From Litorivita sp040371945 (GTDB lineage: Bacteria; Pseudomonadota; Alphaproteobacteria; Rhodobacterales; Rhodobacteraceae): DNA of 64,000 nt. Each line of letters begins with the position of its first letter. Position 1 is the stretch's first letter. Below, in pieces: positions 59,980-64,000 of the stretch. Where the stretch lies: the NCBI RefSeq assembly GCF_040371945.1, contig NZ_BAABWS010000001.1:1736001-1800000 (forward strand). Reading direction: 5' to 3'. Both the position numbers and the translations under genes were made by a program. The notes below the pieces were generated by a model. The model was not told where the DNA came from. It was given only the letters and a program-made list of their open reading frames with translations, and ran no database searches.

Positions 59980-60834
59980 ATGCCCCGCACGCTTACCTTG
60001 ATCCGCGCCCTTGCCTTCGACGACGTGGCGCAGGCGCTTGCCGCCAACCTTGCCAGCGCAGGGGCCGAGGTGGTGTTTGTCTGCGACGAGAGCCGCGGCG
60101 CCGTCGATACCGGCCCCTATGCCAAAATCGCCCTGACCGCCGAGGGGCTTGGCGCGCTGGGCCTTGCGCCTTTGCCCGACAACTGGGGGTGGCTGTGCGG
60201 CGATATGTGCTACTACGCCGCCGTCGAGGCCTATCCGGATCGGGATCATTACTTGTTGATCGAATCGGATGTGTTCTTTGGCCCGCAGGCCGCCCGCGCG
60301 CTGATGACGGCGCTTGCCGCCTGCCCCTACGACATCCTCGCCGCGCAGCTTGCCCGCCATGACGCGCCCAAACGCTATTCGCGCGGTTTGGCGCAACTGG
60401 GCTATGAGCCGCGCGACGGGTGCATTTTTCCGGTCAGCCGCGCCTCGGCCCGCGCGGTGCGGTTGATGAAGGCGCTGCGCATCCGCGCCCTCACCGAATG
60501 CCCCCGCGAAAAGATCAACGACGAGGCAATCCTCGCCAGCGTCGCCTTGGCCGACGGCCTGCCCCACCGCGCCCTCGAGAGCCTCTTGCCGCAGATGTTC
60601 GACCGCGCAAATTTCGACACTAATCCACCGCATTTGTTCGAAACCCAGCGCGATGCCCCCGATCCCGCGCGGGCCTTTCATCCTGCGGTGAGCTATGCCA
60701 ATGTTCTGGCGCGGGTGCAGTCGGGCGAAAAAAATTACCACAAACACCGCCTGCGCCGCGTGCTGGCCGAAGCGAGCCGCGACCAAAGGGTCGCGATCAA
60801 GGCCGCGCTACAGGAGAGAGAGGGCAAATCATGA
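59980..60834 (+). CDS. Glycosyltransferase-like unrecognised protein
   Basis: The 284-residue protein has the strand-loop YLLIESDVFFGPQAARALMTAL, where ESD could be the DxD-type metal site of a GT-A fold, and CPYDILAAQLARHD. The family is not one I recognise. The C-terminal part is rich in His and Arg (NYHKHRLRRVL). It is cytosolic by composition. A TTG six codons upstream would extend it, but the ATG at 59980 is more likely. Its stop overlaps the FkbM gene start (ATGA), so the two are coupled. Confidence 0.6.
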   Translation: MPRTLTLIRALAFDDVAQALAANLASAGAEVVFVCDESRGAVDTGPYAKIALTAEGLGALGLAPLPDNWGWLCGDMCYYAAVEAYPDRDHYLLIESDVFFGPQAARALMTALAACPYDILAAQLARHDAPKRYSRGLAQLGYEPRDGCIFPVSRASARAVRLMKALRIRALTECPREKINDEAILASVALADGLPHRALESLLPQMFDRANFDTNPPHLFETQRDAPDPARAFHPAVSYANVLARVQSGEKNYHKHRLRRVLAEASRDQRVAIKAALQEREGKS

Positions 60835-61712
60835 CCATCACCGCCAACCGTGCCCGCCTTGATCTGCTGGTTCAAACCGTCTCGCTGGATGGCAAGATCG
60901 AGGTGCTCGACATCGGCGCCAATCCGATCGAGGGCGAGGTGTCTTATCAGGCGCTTTTGGACAGCGGCTATGCCAATGTTACCGGATTCGAGCCGCAAGA
61001 AGAGGCGCTCGCCGCGCTGGAGGCGCGCAAATCCGATGCCGAAACCTATCTGCCGCACGCTTTGGGCGACGGTAAGAAAAAGACCCTGCATCTTTATCAA
61101 TCCACGGGGTTCACCTCGATTTTCCCCGCCGATCCGGCCAGCGCCGCCTATCTGCATTTTGAAAAAGGCATGACCGAAAAGGCAGCTATCGACATGCCGA
61201 CGCGGCGGCTCGATAGTCTCAAACCCGTGGGAAAAGTCGATTTTCTCAAGATCGACGTGCAGGGCAGCGAGACGGCGATCATCTCGAACGGGGTCAAGAA
61301 GCTGTCGGGTGCGATTGCCGTGCAAACCGAAGTGCGCATGTTCCCGCTCTACCTCGGCGAGCCGCGCTATGGCGAGCTTGAGGCCGAATTGGTCGCGCAG
61401 GGGTTCGAATTTCTGCGCTTTGCCACGCTCAAACATGCCAGCCTCGCCAAAGGCTTCAAACGCCGCCTCAAACGCGCGCAATTTGCCCAAGCGGTGGATG
61501 GCGATGCGTTCTTCTTGCGCAATATGCGCCTCGTGAACAGCTATTCGGACGACCAGATGCGCAAGCTGGCCGTGATCGCCGACAGCATCATGGGCAATTA
61601 TGACCTCACGCTTTATGCGCTAGAGCAGCTGCAATCGCGCGGCCTGATCGATGGGGCAGAGATCGAGCGCTATTTCGCCATGGTGCCCGCAGACGCGCGG
61701 CGCGATCTATAG
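60831..61712 (+). CDS. FkbM-family methyltransferase
   Basis: The 293-residue protein is a SAM-dependent methyltransferase of the FkbM family. It has the SAM loop VLDIGANPIEGE, the acidic FEPQEEALAAL, the PTRRLDSL block, and DFLKIDVQGSETAIISNG, a family hallmark. FkbM enzymes usually O-methylate sugars or polyketides. With the neighbouring glycosyltransferases it likely methylates a cell-surface sugar. It is translationally coupled to the preceding unknown gene. Confidence 0.88.
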   Translation: MTITANRARLDLLVQTVSLDGKIEVLDIGANPIEGEVSYQALLDSGYANVTGFEPQEEALAALEARKSDAETYLPHALGDGKKKTLHLYQSTGFTSIFPADPASAAYLHFEKGMTEKAAIDMPTRRLDSLKPVGKVDFLKIDVQGSETAIISNGVKKLSGAIAVQTEVRMFPLYLGEPRYGELEAELVAQGFEFLRFATLKHASLAKGFKRRLKRAQFAQAVDGDAFFLRNMRLVNSYSDDQMRKLAVIADSIMGNYDLTLYALEQLQSRGLIDGAEIERYFAMVPADARRDL

Positions 61713-61715
61713 AAA

Positions 61716-61740
61716 ACGGGGCCGAAAAGCCCCGCTTTGC
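61716..61740 (+). terminator. Terminator of the FkbM gene
   Basis: CGGGGC and GCCCCG form a 6-bp stem around CGAAAA directly after the FkbM stop, followed by CTTTGCGCTT. It can act for both convergent genes. Confidence 0.6.
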
Positions 61741-61779
61741 GCTTAAATAGTCTCTATATCGCCTCTGCTCGGCGGGCGC

Positions 61780-62652
61780 TCAGGCCTTGCCTTCCGCTTC
61801 GGCCTTGGCGGCCTCGACCTGCGCTTTTGACGGCGGCAGGGGCGCATCGGCGGGGTTGATCCCGTGTTTGATCAACAATTGCCCGAGCAATGATTTGCGA
61901 TGCGGCGCGCCGCCTTCCTTTTCGACCAGACGCGCGCGCATCCGGCGCCCGTAAAGATGGATCGAATAGGTGTTTTCGGTGACATAGGGCGAGGCGTCGA
62001 AGTTGCGTTTGAGCATCTTGCGCCGGTCGCGGAAGGTGAAGGGATAAAGCCCCTCTTGCGGCAGGGCATATTTCGCCTCGCCGGTCTTATGCAAGAAATG
62101 CGTGACCGCATGCGGCCCCCAAACGCCCCAAGGCTGCTCGGAGGCATGGACCGGATTGCCCGCCTCGCGCGCCTCTTCGAGCTCCTTGACGTAATCCTCG
62201 CCGTAATATTCGGGTATGGCATATTCGTCAGAGGTAAATTCCAACAGCTCGCGCAAAGTGTCGCTGTCTTGCGGCAGGCCCAAAACCCCGCCGTTGATAT
62301 GTTTGTCCGACTCCCAGCCGTAAAAATGCCCGTTCGGCGTCTCGAAGCGTTTGACGCAATAGGCGTCCGTATCGGCCCAGATCGTATCGGTATTTTTTTC
62401 CAGCATCTTGTAGCGGAAAATATCCGAATGCAGCGCGGGGCTGCCGGTGCGCGCATGGGTGAGCACGTTGTAATCGGGCAAAATATCGTCGGCATCGGCC
62501 AATTCGATCCCCTCGGGGACATTTTGCAATTCGCCGTAATGGTAAAGCTTCACATGATGGCCCGCATCGACGAAGGATTTGAGGCACAGTTGCTCTAAAA
62601 AGCTCAGAGATCCCTGCATCCACAGGGCTGCGATTTGATAGTCTTTACTCAT
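61780..62652 (-). CDS. Glycosyltransferase family 32-like protein
   Basis: The 290-residue protein has the pattern of GT32-type transferases: IAALWMQGSLSFLEQLCLKSFVDAGHHVKLY, ALHSDIFRYKMLEKN, and the metal-binding D-T-D in IWADTDAYC (94-96). NGGVLGLPQDS and WGVWGPHAVTHFLHK follow. It lacks membrane helices. The C-terminal tail is Ala/Glu/Lys-rich. I chose the ATG at 62652 with GAGGAGAG upstream; a much longer upstream frame is not conserved-looking and has no good start. It is divergent from the next glycosyltransferase. Confidence 0.85.
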   Translation of the reverse strand: MSKDYQIAALWMQGSLSFLEQLCLKSFVDAGHHVKLYHYGELQNVPEGIELADADDILPDYNVLTHARTGSPALHSDIFRYKMLEKNTDTIWADTDAYCVKRFETPNGHFYGWESDKHINGGVLGLPQDSDTLRELLEFTSDEYAIPEYYGEDYVKELEEAREAGNPVHASEQPWGVWGPHAVTHFLHKTGEAKYALPQEGLYPFTFRDRRKMLKRNFDASPYVTENTYSIHLYGRRMRARLVEKEGGAPHRKSLLGQLLIKHGINPADAPLPPSKAQVEAAKAEAEGKA

Positions 62653-62940
62653 GATCTCTCCTCGGGCGGCGGTCGGCGCGCCCTTTGCCTCAATGTGATA
62701 CCGGCCCGTTTCTTGCAGGTCTTGGCCCGAAATTAATGCTGTTTTGATCCTAGCGCCATAAATATTGCCAAAGCCTTGGGCTTGGCGGGCATTGCGGGCG
62801 GCGGCGTTGCATGGCTGCACCATCGGCTTTGCCTTGCCTGATGGCGGCGGGTGCGGCTCTATATATGCGCCGCGCGCTGGGTTAGGGTGGCGAAAACGCG
62901 TCCAAAGGGCGCAAACGAGCAGGAAAGAGTAGGCAGGCGG

Positions 62941-63984
62941 TTGAAGATTCTCGGCCTCACCACAATGCGCAACGAAGGGCCTTATGTGCTCGAATGGATT
63001 GCCCACCATCTGGCGGCGGGCTTTGACCATATGCTTGTGGCCTCTCATGATTGCGATGACGGCACGGATGCGTTGCTTGAGGCTTTGGCAAAGACGGGCA
63101 GCGTCACCCATTTGCCCTTTGCCCCCAAGGGGCGCAAATCGGTGCAATGGCAGGCGCTCAAATTGCTGGGCGATCATGCGCTGACCCGATCCGCCGATTG
63201 GGCGATGTTCTTTGATTGCGATGAATTTCTGTGCTTTTCGGGCGAAATAGAGACGGTATCGGACCTTATCCAAGCCTGCGGCGCGCCCGATGCGATTGCC
63301 TTGCCGTGGTGGCTTTTCGGCTCCGGCGGGCAGGTGGCGATGGGCGAGGGGCTGACCCCCGAGCGGTTCTTGCGCGCCGCGCCCGAGGATTTGCATTACC
63401 CGATGGGTCATTTGTTCAAATCCCTGATCCGGCCCGCGGCTTTTCAAAAACTCGGCGTGCACCGCCCGCGCAACAAAAAAAACGCAGCGCCGCGTTGGGC
63501 CGCCCCCTCGGGCCAAGCCATGGCGCCGGAGTTTGCGCAAAACGAGGCGTTGATCTCGCTATACGGGCGGCACAAAAGCGCCGCGCGCTTCCCCGATCTG
63601 GCGCGGCTCAACCATTATTCCTTGCGCTCGGCCGAGGAGTTTATCCTCAAATCCCTGCGCGGATTGCCCAACCATATGGACCGCAAAATCGACCTCGACT
63701 ATTGGGCGGAACGCAATTTCAATACCATCGAGGACCGCGCGATTTTGCCGATGATGACGGCAACTCGGGCCAAGTTAGAGACGCTTTTGGCCGATCCCGA
63801 GGTGGCGCGCGCCCATGCGCAGGCCTGCGCCGAACATGGCGCGCGCCGCGCCGCGTTGCGCGACGATATCGCCCATGTCAAAACCCTGTGGCGGCTGGGC
63901 CTGTTGACCGGATCGACCCCGCCCGAAGAGGCCGCAATGCGCGCCTTCATCGCGCAGCAGATGCAAGCAAAGAGCACGTCATGA
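62941..63984 (+). CDS. Glycosyltransferase family 2-like protein
   Basis: The 347-residue protein matches the Glyco_tranf_2_4/GT92-like group common in roseobacters. It opens with KILGLTTMRNEGPYVLEWIAHHLAAGFDHMLVASHDCDDGTD. The D-C-D of MFFDCDEFLCF binds metal, and LNHYSLRSAEEFILKSLRG follows. I chose a TTG start at 62941 because homologues begin at this K-I-L-G-L-T-T block. The ATG at 62851 adds a non-conserved basic leader. Its last bases overlap the next gene start as ATGA. Confidence 0.85.
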   Translation: MKILGLTTMRNEGPYVLEWIAHHLAAGFDHMLVASHDCDDGTDALLEALAKTGSVTHLPFAPKGRKSVQWQALKLLGDHALTRSADWAMFFDCDEFLCFSGEIETVSDLIQACGAPDAIALPWWLFGSGGQVAMGEGLTPERFLRAAPEDLHYPMGHLFKSLIRPAAFQKLGVHRPRNKKNAAPRWAAPSGQAMAPEFAQNEALISLYGRHKSAARFPDLARLNHYSLRSAEEFILKSLRGLPNHMDRKIDLDYWAERNFNTIEDRAILPMMTATRAKLETLLADPEVARAHAQACAEHGARRAALRDDIAHVKTLWRLGLLTGSTPPEEAAMRAFIAQQMQAKSTS

Positions 63985-64000
63985 GCAAGGACACATCGCC
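63981..64000 (+). CDS. Start of a gene cut by the window edge
   Basis: ATGAGCAAGGACACATCGCC begins at the stop codon of the preceding glycosyltransferase gene (ATGA overlap). It encodes M-S-K-D-T-S before the window ends. The product cannot be identified from this. Confidence 0.5.

Noticed and set aside
1..64000. tRNA, rRNA, CRISPR arrays, insertion sequences and prophage genes
   Set aside because: No intergenic sequence showed a tRNA cloverleaf pattern, rRNA blocks, regularly spaced repeats, transposase motifs or phage-like genes on reading both strands.

Overview
This window reads as an alphaproteobacterial chromosome of the family Rhodobacteraceae (Roseobacter group). The basis is the GC-rich coding, the order mnmE-rho-hemJ-[origin]-maf-aroE-coaE-dnaQ-secB, the RegB/SenC/RegA redox system, a VPLPA-type sorted protein and TGA-N9-TCA iron boxes. 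Genes are densely packed and often overlap by ATGA. I see no insertion sequences, phage genes, CRISPR arrays, rRNA or tRNA.

Region 1 (1-9.8 kb) is the replication-origin neighbourhood. An exact 16-bp parS palindrome lies at 5-20. mnmE, rho and hemJ are read leftward. An AT-rich, DnaA-box-bearing gap at 3.2-3.6 kb is the best oriC candidate. A rightward operon follows (maf, aroE, coaE, dnaQ), then secB and fxsA leftward, then a Tim44-like protein, mltA and an Smr protein rightward.

Region 2 (9.8-35.7 kb) is mostly housekeeping: a DUF900 lipoprotein, hslVU, trxA, and a long leftward run tsaE-amgK-murU-addB-addA covering tRNA modification, peptidoglycan recycling and recombination repair. Next come a kinase-less PAS protein that may be DivL-like, with a CtrA-type site in its promoter, and the regB/senC-regA locus. 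The rest is acetoacetyl-CoA synthetase with a serine hydrolase, an HD hydrolase, a VPLPA-CTERM protein, ahcY, an extensin-like protein, DUF2853, a candidate sRNA and a DUF1761 protein.

Region 3 (35.8-58.4 kb) is a PQQ-dependent alcohol-oxidation island. It holds a NosR-like flavin/Fe-S membrane protein with ApbE, a MoxJ/XoxJ-like binding protein, two c-type cytochromes, a PQQ-associated ABC system (binding protein, beta-propeller, small secreted protein, ATPase, permease), an SEL1-repeat protein and a PQQ alcohol dehydrogenase. It also holds a LuxR-type response regulator, a NosP-like FIST protein with a NahK-like hybrid kinase, pqqABCDE, and an IorAB-type molybdenum aldehyde oxidoreductase. 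The dehydrogenase has the Asp-Tyr-Asp signature of lanthanide-dependent enzymes. A short partly palindromic motif close to TACGACCATNGG recurs in six promoter regions of this island and looks like the operator of an alcohol/lanthanide regulon, probably bound by the local LuxR-type regulator.

Region 4 (58.4-64 kb) starts with hemP behind two iron boxes. A cell-surface glycan or small-molecule decoration cluster follows: two unrecognised proteins, an FkbM methyltransferase and two glycosyltransferases, with a further gene starting at the window edge.
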